Positions 1-12,004 are shown, counted from the first letter of the stretch. The stretch is DNA of 64,000 nt from Peromyscus leucopus (GCF_004664715.2 NC_051070.1:69072200-69136199), one strand, 5' to 3'. Made by a program: numbers and translations. Notes: generated by a model from the letters alone, not told the origin.

Positions 1-445
1 CTCTTTAGCCATGTGTAAGAGCCTGCCACCTTGGCTAGAGCCTGTGTACCCAGCCAGAACATTCCGAGACTCAGTCGCTACTGTGTGGCCTCCCATAATT
101 CACTCGCTTGTTTTCCTCCGCTGAAAATATGAGCAATGTTATCTGACTCCGTAGGATTTTTCAGGGAATTAAATGAGGCTTGTAAGTTCCTGGTGAACAC
201 ATGTCAGTTCTCTGCCCTTTACCCTACTCTAGGAAGAATTGTTCCTGGACATACCTGCCCAGAGATTGTGGAAGATTCTTGGAGACGTTTTAGAACTAGA
301 TCAGAGATGAGAGCCTAGTCAGATCATTGCTGGACGACATGCCCCCTCCCCTATCTCAAAGATGCTTCGGAATCAGACCAGAGATGAGATGGTCCCTGTA
401 AATGCCAACAGCCCTGACCTCACTGAGTCTTTGTGCCTTGTGCAG
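1..445 (+). other. SLC7A8: SLC7A8 intron 1, 3' end
   Basis: This is the tail of the intron before coding exon 2. It ends in a pyrimidine-rich stretch and a TGCAG acceptor at 441-445. About 118-225 resembles a very old MIR SINE in + orientation (an AAATATGAG...GTAGGATTTTTCAGGGAATTAAATGAGG-like series), but this is weak. No coding exon is visible; exon 1, encoding the cytosolic N-terminus, must lie upstream of the window. Confidence 0.85.
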
Positions 446-650
446 GGAACATCATCGGCTCTGGGATCTTTGTCTCACCCAAGGGTGTGCTGGAGAACGC
501 TGGTTCTGTGGGCCTTGCTCTCATCGTCTGGATCGTGACAGGGATCATCACGGCTGTAGGAGCCCTCTGCTACGCTGAGCTGGGTGTCACCATCCCTAAA
601 TCTGGAGGTGATTACTCCTACGTCAAGGACATCTTCGGAGGACTGGCCGG
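446..650 (+). CDS. SLC7A8: SLC7A8 (LAT2) coding exon 2: TM1-TM2
   Basis: LAT2 is a sodium-independent exchanger of neutral amino acids that works in the plasma membrane (mainly basolateral in kidney and gut epithelia) as the light chain of a heterodimer with 4F2hc/SLC3A2. This exon matches human residues 51-119. It opens with NIIGSGIF, the unwound TM1 motif of the APC superfamily that binds the substrate backbone. It continues through TM2 and the GGDYSYVKD loop. The exon starts at codon position 2 after a CAG acceptor (444-445) and ends in phase 2 before GTGAGC. The 205-nt length and phases fit the next exon exactly. Compared with my memory of the human protein there are small substitutions in TM2 (GIITAVG rather than GFITVVG). 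Identification is by direct recognition of the protein sequence. Confidence 0.97.
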
Positions 651-1681
651 GTGAGCAAATCTGGAGGCCTGAATGGCCCAACATGGACGTCCAACCTTTT
701 AACATACTGATATGACACTGTCATCTAAAGATGTATTTATGTCACACACACATAGCTGTCCTGGGATACATGTGGCCCACGGGCTGCAGGCTGGTGCCAT
801 TGGTAGAGGAAAAGGAGAAATCTGGGACAGGAGGGTCAGATCAAAAGAGGCCAAGGACAGGAGTTTCTAGTCTCAGGTGTGTTGCCCATCATGGAACCAG
901 CAGATGAGCCATGTTACAATTCTTATCACTGAACTAGATGGACAAGATTCTATAAACAGAGTAGATGATAACACTGACCACAGAATTCTAGGAAAAGTAA
1001 TCACAAGAAGATTAGAAAGCCCTGGACTATGTATGACACATGACGGTGACCTCCTTAGCGAGAACAGTTGTACCCAGTCAGAGCATCCTGAGATGCAGCA
1101 CCCCCCCTCCTTACATTGCCAAGGATGATGGCCTCCCTCCAGAGTCAAGCCCTGACCTTGAATTTTCTTGGCTTCTCTAACCCTGACTGGGGAAATCATC
1201 CATCACTCAAGGGCCAAAGTGTGTGCAAGGCGCTTACCCTGCACATTCCTGTTTTGATGCCTCCCTGGCGATTGCTTAGACAGCCATACCTTTAGGGTGT
1301 TCTTGCTGTCAGGATTCGGGGGTTGCATATTTAATTTTTCAGCCAGTGGATATAGAGGGCTAACGTTGCAGAGAGGATTAAAAGGGAAAGGAGAAAACCC
1401 AAACACCAGAATGTGTGTCGACACTAGCTGAAATGCGTGTAGGGCTTTGCTGTTACACCATGCCATTGGCCTTACAGAGGGCTTAGGGTCTTATTTGGGG
1501 TAGGGTGGGAGCTGGCCTCTTCAGGGTCTCTGGAAACAACAGGGCAAATGGCGCCTTTAACCCGCTGGTATTTGCTCCTTCGCTCAAGACGTCCCCCCAT
1601 CCCTGCCCCTTGCCTGGGTTTTCTGCTGATGACTCTGGCTCCGTGCCATGCCAGCTGACGATTGTCCTGTTCTTCCCTCAG
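651..1681 (+). other. SLC7A8: SLC7A8 intron 2
   Basis: A 1.03-kb intron with donor GTGAGC and acceptor TTCTTCCCTCAG. I see no clear SINE, gene or RNA structure in it. The open frames are short and unrelated to known proteins. Confidence 0.85.
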
Positions 1682-1833
1682 GTTCCTGCGGCTGTGGATT
1701 GCTGTGCTGGTGATCTACCCCACCAACCAAGCGGTCATCGCCCTCACCTTCTCCAACTATGTGCTACAGCCGCTCTTCCCCACCTGCTTCCCCCCGGAGT
1801 CCGGCCTGCGACTCCTGGCTGCCATCTGCTTGC
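1682..1833 (+). CDS. SLC7A8: SLC7A8 (LAT2) coding exon 3: TM3, extracellular loop with disulfide Cys
   Basis: Encodes the residues matching human 119 (last base) to 168, plus the first base of 169. TM3 carries YPTNQ. Its Asn corresponds to human Asn134, a substrate-pocket residue that distinguishes LAT2 from LAT1 (Ser144). The extracellular [11 protein letters not shown] loop carries the cysteine (codon 1785-1787, human Cys154) that in this family forms the disulfide with the heavy chain SLC3A2. The 152-nt exon runs from a CTCAG acceptor to a GTAAGT donor. It ends in phase 1 (TTG C), which joins in frame to TG CTG CTC at 23425. Confidence 0.97.
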
Positions 1834-1896
1834 GTAAGTGGCATCTGGACCTCATTTCAACCTCCCTCGGTCTTCCTGATGACCTTCATGTCTCGG

Positions 1897-1900
<4 letters not shown>

Positions 1901-1950
<50 letters not shown>
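1901..1950 (+). repeat. (TC)25 microsatellite
   Basis: An uninterrupted 50-bp TC run that starts 67 bp downstream of the exon 3 donor of SLC7A8. Confidence 0.98.
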
Positions 1951-1953
<3 letters not shown>

Positions 1954-2013
1954 CCATACAAATGTGTTTTGGATGAGTGGATTCTCCATAGAATTACCTA
2001 GTGTTGCACAGGA

Positions 2014-2122
2014 AGCCAAGTATGTGGCATGCGTTTGTAATCCCAGAACTTGGAAGGCCAAGGTAGGAGGATATTGAGCTGGAGGCCAGCCTAGGCTACA
2101 GAGAGAAAGCCTATCACAGACA
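2014..2122 (+). repeat. B1 SINE, old
   Basis: Diverged sense B1 (GCCAAGTATGTGGCATGCG head, AATCCCAGAACTTGG, GAGGCCAGCCTAGGCTACAG). Confidence 0.75.
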
Positions 2123-2178
2123 AGAAGTAGAAATGACTCCTCGGAGACACAGTGGCTTTCGGTGCCAGGATGCTTCAC

Positions 2179-2738
2179 GTTAGCACCTCCCACCTCTGCT
2201 GTTAGCACCTCCCACCTCTGCTGTTAGCTCCTCCCACCTCTGCTGTTAGCTCCTCCCACCTCTGCTGTTAGCTCCTCCCACCTCTGCTGTTAGCTCCTCC
2301 CACCTCTGCTGTTAGCTCCTCCCACCTCTGCTGTTAGCTCCTCCCACCTCTGCTGTTAGCACCTCCCACCTCTGCTGTTAGCTCCTCCCACCCCTGCTGT
2401 TAGCACCTCCCACCTCTGCTGTTGGCACCTCCCACCTCTGCTGTTAGCTCCTCCCACCCCTGCTGTTAGCTCCTCCCACCCCTGCTGTTAGCTCCTCCCA
2501 CCTCTGCTGTTAGCACCTCCCACCCCTGCTGTTAGCGCCTCCCACCTCTGCTGTTAGCGCCTCCCACCCCTGCTGTTAGCACCTCCCACCTCTGCTGTTA
2601 GCACCTCCCACCTCTGCTGTTAGCGCCTCCCACCCCTGCTGTTAGCGCCTCCCACCCCTGCTGTTAGCACCTCCCACCCCTGCTGTTAGCACCTCCCACC
2701 TCTGCTGTTAGCTCCTCCCACCTCTGCTGTTAGCGCCT
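2179..2738 (+). repeat. 22-bp minisatellite, 25 full units plus a partial
   Basis: Head-to-tail units of GTTAGCXCCTCCCACYTCTGCT form (Y also C; unit exactly 22 bp). Units start at 2179, 2201, 2223 and so on to 2729, with no indel between them. Variation is concentrated at two positions. The base after GC is A, T or G, and the base after CCCACC... is T or C (CACCTC or CACCCC). Unit 12 also has GTTGGC. The array lies in SLC7A8 intron 3, about 350 bp after exon 3. No function is evident. Confidence 0.97.
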
Positions 2739-2858
2739 GATAAACCCTGATAAGCTCATGACAGGCGTTGTGTGGATGAGAAACCGCCAACTCTCACACA
2801 TTTTGAAGTGTGTTAGAGGAGAGTTTATCCCTTGTCCATGCCCTGGAGAGGTTTTGGT

Positions 2859-2997
2859 TTTTTTGAGACAGGGTTTCTCTGTGTAGCCCTGGCTGTCCGA
2901 GAGCTCCATACGTAGGCCAGGCTGGCCTCGAACTAACAGAGCCTGCCTCTGCCTCCTGAGTGCCAGGATTAAAGGTGTGAGCCTCCATGCCTGCCTT
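2859..2997 (-). repeat. B1 SINE
   Basis: Antisense B1: TTTTTTTGAGACAGGGTTTC start, then the GGCTGGCCTCGAACT and GGATTAAAGGTGTGAG blocks. Confidence 0.9.
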
Positions 2998-4589
2998 GGA
3001 TGAGTTATTTTGTTTCATTGTTTAAGTGAAGAAAATAAGGATCTAATTGGCTGCAGTGTAAACTCGGGAAGGAAAGCTGCCTGTGAGGTGGACTCAGCAG
3101 ATCCTTGAGAGATTCTGCGGAGCTGACCTCCAGGCATTCCCAGTTCCAGGCTCTGATAGCAAAGATCTCAGTGGGCTGGGATAACTCCACGTCTTGACTC
3201 AACCCCTAACTCCTCAAGCAACTGCTTGTCTGTCTCAGAGGCTGCCCTCAGAGTTGACTCGGGGCCTGTCTTCCCTACACAGCTTCCGTCCCTGTAGGGA
3301 TTGGCCTTGCTATTCATTTCCAAGTCCAGCCATTGTCCTTCTGTCTTGCTGGTGTGAGGAGGCAGGGGTGACCCACCCCTCTAGACGACCTCCCAGGACA
3401 GGCATCTGAGACCTTAGCAAGGGGGCTTTGTATGGCCGTGGTGATCAGCCCTGACGTAGACTCTGCACCTAGGCAAGGGGAAGTGTGAGGCCAAATCCCT
3501 TGTTTGGGGGCAACAGTCACATGTTTGGTCTGGTCTGCTTACAGACCCAGGGGTACAGGAGTGTGTGCCCCAGATTCACACTTCCAGTACCCTCAACTCT
3601 ACTCCACACATCCTGATTGCTTGGCCATATTGCTGTCTGCCTCCTTGTAAGATCGGATCATGAATTGTAACCAACCCAGTGTGTGTGTCAAGAGGGGGTG
3701 TCTGTTAGGAGCGTGGATCTTTCTGCACCCCGAGTCAACCTGAAGGGGAGTTGGAGTATACGGGTTTTAGGGTCACTGACTGGCTCTGTAGCTGGAACTG
3801 GGGGCAGTGTGGGAATGCAGGAAAACTTGCTGTTTCTGCCATCAGACAAGCTAGCACGAGGAGGAAGAAGGAAGCACATGGGTGCCAGCTGCTGCTGTTT
3901 CAGTGGCTTGTGCACACAGTCAGCTTCCTCCTTTCTGCTGATGCTACCAAAGTCTCAGACAACAGGGCTCCTCTGGCCCTCTACTAGAAATCCAGAACTC
4001 CACGACTGTGTGGTCCCTCCCCTAGGAGAGGAGCCAGACCGAAGTGTGCGCTTCCTTTACCACAGACCTGCCCCGGGTTTGACACTTTGCACAATGACTC
4101 TGGAGGTGTGAGGTCTGTGCACACTCGCACCCTGCCCAATCCAGAATGGCTCCAGCCCTTCCAGATGGTAAGATGAGCTCTTCTCTCTCCAGCCAGCTCC
4201 AGAGAGGCAGGCTGCATACAGTACACCCCATGCCTACCCTCCCTGGACACTGCCCAGACAAGCCAAGGAGAGCTGGAGACACTTACTGCCTCCCTCTCTT
4301 GCTGTCAAAGATCTAATAAAGTCGGTGTGGCCCTCCTCCGCCTCCTGACTGGAGCTGCAGGGAAATCGCCTCCAGATGAACAGATCCAGTCCTGTCCTCT
4401 GGGAATAGTAATTTTTCACTGTCCTCGAGACATGAGTCTAGGTATTATTCCAGCAGAAAAAAAAAAATCTTAAACCCAAATGTATTCCTCCTGCTTCCAT
4501 CAGGAGACTCGTGGAGGCAGAGGAAGGGCCCCAGATGCTTTGAGTGAGATTCTCTTTTCTAGTTTGTTGAATGTTTTGTTTTGGGAGAT

Positions 4590-4960
4590 GCGGGGAGGCC
4601 GTCTTGCTTTGGAGCCCAAGTTAGCTTTGAACTTGCTATGTAGACCAGGCTGGCCTCAAACTCTTCCTGCCTCAGCCTCTCTGATGCTGAGATCACAAGT
4701 CACCTCTCCTACTAGTACTTTCTAACAAACCCACCTCGCTGGCCTTCTTCAAACAGTCTCTCGCGGCAGCCTGTGCTGAAAACGATGTATTGGTGCCCTG
4801 CTTCACAACGATGGCATCTTTGGGGCGAGGGAGCTTTAGAGACAAGATTTTGCTAGGTAGCATGTAGCCCTGGCTGACCTGAAACTCAATATATAAATCA
4901 GGCTACCCTGAAACTCACTGTGTTGACCAGGCTGGCCTCAAAACCTTGAACTTGTGGCTG
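4590..4960 (-). repeat. Old antisense B1-related fragments
   Basis: Two diverged blocks (about 4590-4720 and 4838-4960) with CAGGCTGGCCTCAAA and GTAGCCCTGGCTGACCTGAAACTCA segments typical of antisense B1. Confidence 0.6.
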
Positions 4961-5299
4961 TCCCCCGTCACATCTGATCAACTCCACTCCCTGCTCTGTG
5001 GCAGGGCTCTACCATGTAACCCAAGCCACCCTTGAATTGACTACGTAGCCTAGTTTTGAGCATGTCATTCTCCTGCCTCAGGTTCCTGAAGGCTGAGTTT
5101 ACCTTGGGTGAGGGTGCCACACACACCCTGTTATTCCAGTATTCCCTCTTCCCACCACAGCCACCATCATCCAGCGTAGTCCAACCTCTTAGCAGGTACC
5201 AGGTAAGCCAGCTATGGGAAATAGTCTCAGTGTGCTTTGGAGATGGAGGCAGGAAGACAGCGAACCTCACTATACTTTCAAGAGAAGCAGCAGAGAGTG

Positions 5300-5707
5300 T
5301 CTTAGTCAGGGTTTCTATTGCCGAGACAAAACCCCCTGACCAAAAGGCAAGTTGGGGAGGAAAGGGTTTATTTGCTTACATTTCATCATTGCTGCTCATC
5401 AGTGAAGGAAGTCAGGACAGGAACTCAGACAGGGCACGATCCTGGAGGCAGGAGCTGATGCAGAGGCCATGGAGGGGAGCTGCTTACTGACTTGCTTCCC
5501 ATGACTGGCTCAGTCTGCTTTCTTATAGAACCCAGGACCACCAGCCCAGAGATAGCACCACCCACCATGGGCTGGGCCCTTCCTCATTGATCACTAACCG
5601 AGAAAATGCCTTACAACTGGATCTCATGGAGGCATTTCCTCAACTGAGGCTCCTTCCTCTGATGACTCTAGCTTGTGTCAAGTTGACACACAAAACCAGC
5701 CAGGACA
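5300..5707 (+). repeat. Dispersed ~400-bp rodent repeat, copy 1
   Basis: Begins TCTTAGTCAGGGTTTCTATTG and ends TCAAGTTGACACACAAAACC. I recognise it as a common rodent interspersed repeat but cannot name the family with certainty. A second copy in opposite orientation lies at 42368-42768. The two share long blocks such as GCAGGAGCTGATGCAGAGGC and its complement. Confidence 0.8.
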
Positions 5708-6169
5708 GAAAGCATGGCTGGGTGGGGAGGGGGACATTTACACAGGAAACGCTGCTTTTCACTGTCCCATTTGGCTGATGATTGACTGGACCATGGAGTC
5801 TTAAGAGGTTGGAAGGAAGGCCACCCTTGGTGGAGCAATCACTGGTCTATAACGCGGGGTACAGTGAGGAGAGTGGGTGTGGCAAAGCCCGGGGCCAGGG
5901 TTTGCTAGGAGAAGGAGGAGAAGAGGCCCCGGGCCTAGCGCTGTGGCGGCATCATTTTTGGAAGCTCTCTCAAGAGAAATGGAGTTGGGAGAAGCCAGAT
6001 GGGGGTGGAGAGGCAGAAAGAACCTGATGTAACTGGCCTGCCTGCCCAGAGCCTGGAGGGGGTGGGGAGAGAGGACAAGAAGAAGGAACTGAGGAATTGG
6101 ACCTGGGCTTGTGCAACCGCCAGGGCGCTGTGAGTTATTCTATTATTTAGGTCAAAGCTGATTACTCGC

Positions 6170-6182
6170 TGCTGACTCAGCA
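6170..6182. promoter_or_regulatory. Perfect MARE/AP-1 palindrome in SLC7A8 intron 3
   Basis: TGCTGACTCAGCA is the full 13-bp palindromic Maf recognition element (NRF2, NF-E2, BACH and small Maf heterodimers; the core TGACTCA is also an AP-1 site). It lies in a roughly 700-bp stretch (5780-6500) without recognisable repeats. An AGGTCAAAG half-site, a nuclear-receptor-type motif, lies about 20 bp upstream. Whether it is used is unknown. Confidence 0.45.
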
Positions 6183-6667
6183 GAACGTCCCCGGTCACCA
6201 GGCAGTAAGAAAAGAAAGCATTTTACATCTTAATTTGATGAAAAGCCTTTCTCTCTGGTCTCCGGAGCGAGCATATTAGTGGGGGAGGGGTGGGAGAGAC
6301 TGGGAAGTGTTAAAACTCGGGTTTGACGCGCCGCCGGCCGGCTCTTGTGACTTGTTTCTCTTGATGATCTGGGAAGTCAGTGGCTGTGGTCTCCAGCAGA
6401 ACAATGAAATAAAACATTAAAGAGTCTTAGTGACGCACCTCACCTTGCCCTCACCCTGGCCCCGCGCGGTGAGGGCAGTGGGGGCCAGATACTCTTCCGG
6501 TTCCAATCCACTAGTGAGGTGTCAGTGAGGTCCATAGACGTAGCCCCCCCCCCCAGCCCGTCCCTTTTGTCACATGGTCCCATCTTCTGGCTATCACATG
6601 ACTTCCTAGAGTTAAAGGGCAAAATTAAAATGATTTCGTTTAAAGACTTTTTTGGGTTTCGTTTTGT

Positions 6668-6765
6668 TTTTTGAGACATCTCCAGGCTGGTCTAGGACTC
6701 AAGCAATTCTCCCGCCTCAAGCCTCCCAAATACCTACTGGTGCACACCACCAAGCCTAACTTAAA
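6668..6765 (-). repeat. B1 SINE fragment, old
   Basis: Antisense B1 remnant (TTTTTTGAGACATCTCCAGGC ... CACCACCAAGCC). Confidence 0.6.
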
Positions 6766-6837
6766 AATCCCAATGAAGTTTGATTTTTTTCTTCTATAAT
6801 CAGGAAACAACTCTTTCTACAAAACAGAATAAGTGTT

Positions 6838-7030
6838 TGGGGGTCTGGAGATATGGCTCAGCAGTCAAGAGCACTTGCTGCTCTTGAGAGAACCAGAGTT
6901 CACTTCCCAGGAACCATGTCACTTTGTGATTCGCAGCCATCCATAACTCTAGCTCCAGGGGATCAAACACCCTCTTCTGGCCTCCTGGAACCCTCATGCC
7001 CATGCACATAAAAACATGCAACACACTCAT
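6838..7030 (+). repeat. B2 SINE
   Basis: Sense B2 with a tRNA-derived head (CTGGAGATATGGCTCAGCAG, box A region; CCAGAGTTCACTTCC, box B region) and the CCCTCTTCTGGCCTCC body. Confidence 0.9.
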
Positions 7031-7549
7031 ATCAGCAGATATCTTTGTTTTGCTCTGGAAAAAAAAAGAAAAGAGTAAGATTTCTAATGTCGTAAGGTTG
7101 GTTTACAGACAGAGAAGGGCTTGAAGAGACAAAAGCCGGAAAAGCAGATCAGTAATTTCCAAGCTACTGTCCTTGTAAATGAAGGCAAGGGAGACGTGGT
7201 CACCAGAGAGCCGTGGATGAGCTAACGTCAAGTCATTTCAGATTATTTCTCTGTATACGGGTTAGAGCAGAGGGGATCTGTCATACTGATTGAATGTGAC
7301 ATCTTTGGAAACTGTGGCTGTTATCTCTCTAATCCTGAGCCTCAGAAGGTTGGGTAAAGTTTACTGATGGTTTTGGTAGCACGGATGACTTCATTTTGAG
7401 GTTCAGCCCAGCGCAGGGGCTTAGCGCAAACATGGCCTCCCGTAACTTCCAGTTAACAACTGTTCTAAACAGGGTAGCTGCCGTGACGCAGTGGGTGCTG
7501 GCCCTAAGGGGTGCCCTCTCATAGTCTGCCGTCTGAGTCTTGGCCAGGG

Positions 7550-7635
7550 GCTGGGGGGGTATGCTGGGGATGAACCCGAGCTCTTAAACACATGCTGAGC
7601 AAGTTTTCTACCATCAAGCCACACCCTAGCCCTCC
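7550..7635 (-). repeat. ID SINE
   Basis: Antisense ID element. Read on the minus strand it gives a tRNA-Ala-like head with box A and GGGTTCATCCCC as box B. Confidence 0.65.
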
Positions 7636-8748
7636 TCTAAGAATCACCTTTCCCAACTTTTTGGTTTCTGCCTCCCTTTCTTCTTTTGGAGATCGGCATG
7701 CATTTAAGATAGTTCCTGGCTCCATTCCTTTCCTTTTGGGACTAAAGTCACGGCCCAGCATTTTAATGACAGTGTTGTCACTCACATAGACTTCTTGTAG
7801 ATCTTGCCCTAAAGAAATTCCTTCCTCCTCGCCCTACAGAGAAAGGCTCGCGCTCGCAGCCCTGCCTGCATAGCAGAGGGGAAATGCTTCTTATCTTGGG
7901 CTCCATCTCTCCGCAGAGATTCCTAAGAGATTGCTGTTCCAAGGCTGCAGATTTCTCCCCATTCCTTGAGCTGTTTGGAAGGGAAAGAACTTGAGGCATT
8001 TCTTCTAACCCTGGGTCACGCTCAATCCCTCTGCAGAGGCTCTGGCTGCCTGGAGCAGGACGCTGCCCTGTTTTGCAAGCCTCCTGCAAATTAATCCCTT
8101 GACAACAGACGCTTCAGCAGCCTCTAAATCCCCTGATCTCCGTTCATCTTCTCTTGAGCCTTCATGTTCTCTAGACTCAAACTTCTCATCCTCAAACATT
8201 AAACATTGCTCAGATGCCTGGGTGGCGCTTCCTTCTTGCCTTTCCCCTGTCCCAGAAGACTTCTTTGGCCAACAGGCAAAAAAGCAGAGCTTGAAGGATG
8301 TCTTATAATAGGCAAGGAAGAACAGACTGTATATACATAAAGAAGGGGATCTCCTAAAGGCATTTGAGCGGTAACACATGATTTGTTGAGGAATAACATG
8401 TGATAAAGTCCACACTTGATGAAAGATGGTGAAACCTGAAACATGGAAACAAGCTAAGCATTTGTCCAGGCTGAGAAGGTGGGGGTGGCCTAAAACAAAA
8501 CTGGTCTCACAAAGATGCTATGTTGTGAGAAGCAGGAAATTTTAGGGGTGGAAGCAACTGGCATGTTGACCTCTTTGACCACTGAGGAGTAAGAACCTGG
8601 GGTGCCTTGTAAGTCAGAAAGAAGTGTGCAAGGTAGCCATGCCCGTGCTGGGGGAGGAGCAGTTGGAATGTATTCTCTCTGCCTCTGCCTTCCAGGTCCT
8701 CCCAGAGTCCTGATGGGCAATGAGCAGGTTTCTGCTTAGAAGTCCTCA

Positions 8749-8815
8749 TCAGGGTGGCAGGACACTCGCCTAGCGGGCACAAAGGTCTTGGTTTGATCGC
8801 CAGCACCGGGACAAA
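8749..8815 (+). repeat. ID SINE
   Basis: Sense ID-like element with ACACTCGCCTAGCGGGCAC and GGTTTGATCGCCAGCACC. Confidence 0.65.
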
Positions 8816-8975
8816 GTGAGAGAGAAAGAAAACATTAGTTAACTCAGAAAAGACTTCCCTCTTGGGAAGTACTGGAGGAGAAATCACAACACTATCCAAC
8901 AGCCACTAAATACCCGAAACACACCAGACACTGTTCTCAATAGGCATGATATAGAAACAAAAAAACCTTCATTTT

Positions 8976-9425
8976 GCCAGGCATTGTGATATACACATGC
9001 AATCCCAGCATTCATAGGCTGAGACAGGAGAACTGCCACAAGTTTGAGGCCATCCTGGACTACATAGTGAGCTCTGGACTAACCTGGGCTACAGAGTGAG
9101 ACTCTAAAATTGACCATTTGGACACAACCAGGCAATGTCCAGCACAGATTGGAAAACCAAATGGGCTGAGGCAGGAAAATGTTCTTAAATATGGTTCTTT
9201 TGATGGGACTATCGGTTGTTTAATATAACCACATTCCAGAATAAACAGTAAGAAATAGAACTGAAGACCAAGCTGGTTGGTACACACCTTTAATCCCCGT
9301 ACTCAGGAGGCAGAGGCAGGAGGATCTCTGTGAGTTCAGGGCCAACCTGGTCTACATAGCAAGACCCGGGATATCCAGGGCTACATAGAGAGACTGTCTA
9401 AAAAAAAAAACAAAAACAGAACAAA
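8976..9425 (+). repeat. Two B1 SINEs
   Basis: Sense B1 copies at about 8976-9108 (diverged) and 9270-9420 (clearer, with TTTAATCCCCGTACTCAGG and an A-rich tail). They are separated by about 160 bp of unrecognised sequence. Confidence 0.8.
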
Positions 9426-9717
9426 ACAAAGAAATACATCAAAACAGGGACCTCATTATGAAGAGATCAGCTTTACCCCAAGGTAGTAGGAAGACACTGA
9501 AGGATTTCAGAGGAGAAACACTATCCGAGTTGCATTTAGAGGACTCTGCTGCACAGAAAAGGGTGGGTGGCCCTTGGGGAAAAGGCCAGGGACAAGGAAA
9601 TGGATTGCACTGTAGTTCCAGGAATCTAGGTTAGAAATGTCTGTAAGGTGACTCGGAGACAGGTGTAGAAAGAAGTTAATGTATTTGGTGGTGTTTAGGA
9701 AATAAAATTGCCAGAAT

Positions 9718-9868
9718 TGCCGAGCGTAGTGGTTCTTGCCTTTAATACCAGCCCTCAGGAGGCCGAAGTGGGATGATCTCTGTGAGTTCAAGGCCCACCA
9801 GGTGTACATCACTAGTTCCAGGTTAGCCAGGACTATAGAGTGAGACCCTGTCTGAAAAATACAAAAAT
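9718..9868 (+). repeat. B1 SINE
   Basis: Sense B1: GCCGAGCGTAGTGG head, TGAGTTCAAGGCCCACCAGG, GAGACCCTGTCTG end. Confidence 0.85.
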
Positions 9869-12004
9869 GATTGCCAGGACTGGGTGGATGAGTCAAAGAA
9901 GGCACGTTTTTCTCTCAGGGGGGATATGTAGATAAATCACGACGGCACTAGAGCTTATTCTAACGTTTCCTCCCTGCTGTAGGCGGTTGGCTGCTGTCCC
10001 TGCCACCCCTCACTCCCAAGAGCCATTACCAGGACTTGAAGGAGACATCCCCTGTGCCTTTGGACTCTGACTACAGGGCCAGAATAAATGCCCACATCTC
10101 AGTGCCGTTTGGCCTTCCTTTCCTGTCAGGCCTCGGGGGTGTTTCTGTTTCGGGGTGCCCTGAAAATGAGGGTGTCTCAGTCGCACTCACCATATATGTC
10201 TAGCAGACACTCAGTCTTGATCTCCAGTAAAAAGAACAACTAATGGCATGGGCCTTTGTATTTTATACATCGTGGTAAACAATTGCGTATATCACAGAGT
10301 ACTCGGTGGCCATGTTCCCTGGAGACCCATTGGTTCCAGACACTTGGAGCCACCAGGTTGTGTCCTGCCTGTCCTCGGGCCAGGCTTTGGCTCTCCACCG
10401 CCCTCCTGAGAAGAACTCTTTCTAGTTTCATTATGCTTGGCTGTCTGACCTGAGTCACCTCCTTTTCCAGCCAACATTAGCATATCTCATCGCCTCCGGC
10501 TTTCTTTTCACTCTTGGACCGGAGTTTTGTTAAAGCGCCCTCCCTGGACACTGTGGAGTGTGGGGCCTGTTTCTGTGACAGTTTCTACTGTCTAGGGAAA
10601 TAAGGAAGAAGCCCAAGGGTTGCTGAAGCAAGTCCTCCAGGAGTTCAGCTTCCACCAGGAAGAAGCCCCTTACTTACTTGTGCCAACTAGGTTCTCCTCT
10701 GCCCCTCTGTTACCACCCTCAAGGGTCACTTAGTTTTTTCCCAGGGGAACCCAGGGCTCTAATTTATGAAATCACCTGTTAGCAGTCTGGTGAACTTTTC
10801 AGGATTAACATTATATGCCAGATTTACATCACATGCCCGAGACCATGAACTCAGGGGACTTATGGGATTATGAGGGTGAGGCCCAACCGCTACTGAGCGA
10901 GAGAGGGGCAAGTTTAGTTAAACAAGTCTGAATGCTAGCCGCCCTCACAGTTGGGGGTCTAGCTGAACTGTGTGGGGGAACTTACGGCACAGTCCAGGTG
11001 TACAGACCTCGGTGAACAAGTCCACGAGCCTCCCAATCTGAGAACCTACCAGACCTCCCAGGACCCACACCCACTTGTTCCCCCAAGACTGAATGTGATA
11101 AAAGAGCCAGTCTAACCCTGCTGAAGCAGCTCAGACCCAGCAGGAGCAGCCATCAACCTGGCCCTGTGTCCGAGGCATCAGCCCCGAGAGCCGGGAAACG
11201 AGACCACAAGAAACTTCAGACATAGTTGGAAAGTGAGGAGTAGGGTTAAAATGAGGCCCCGTGGGCGGTGCCGCATGGCAGGGCATGGTATTTCTGCTTG
11301 TCTCTACTACCCCGCCCAGCTCTGAGCCATGTTTAGCCAGCGCTGAAGAAAGAAGTACTTGGCTCCTGGAAAACGCTGAGCGAGGTGTTCAGACTTCTTG
11401 GCTAAACTAAGGACTGAATGGTGATTCAGCAGAAACCCCAGGTCTCGCCTCTGGCACTGGAGAGGAGAGGAGATGAAGGAAGAGGAAGAGAGGAGGAGGT
11501 GGCGTGGCCCGAGCTCAAAGTGTCCCGGCCGGAGAAAGCTGTGCCAGGCATGACCTCCAGAAACGCCGGCTTGTCCGCTCACCACCCTCCTCCTCCTCCG
11601 AGGGCTTGTCCTTGAAGCAGGAGAGGAAATGCTCAGAGAACCTCTTCCTATAAAAGGGCGTTCTGAGGTTTCTAAATTATCAGTGAGTCAAGATGAAAGG
11701 GGCTGGGGAAGGGACATATACTCCACGACGGTGGGCAAGATCTATTTCAAAACCAAAGCACCACCGCACACTTCATAGCGCTTCTCAGGATCAAAGCGCC
11801 ACTTGTGAAGAAAGGCTGCTTTGATTGTTGGGATGTCGCGGCTCTGTTTTGATGCTTTGTCTTCGGCGGTCGGGTTATTTACATCTATAACTTCCTGCAG
11901 TCACGTTGTATCACATGTTCAACAATGCCAACATTTGTTGTAGGTAAGCAGGGTGCCTGGAGGCTTTACCGTGTGGCTCCTCACCCCATATGAGGACTGT
12001 CTTC

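Noticed and set aside
3683..4111. 142-codon open frame in intron 3
   Set aside because: No homology recognised, and antisense frames of similar length overlap it; consistent with chance in GC-moderate DNA.
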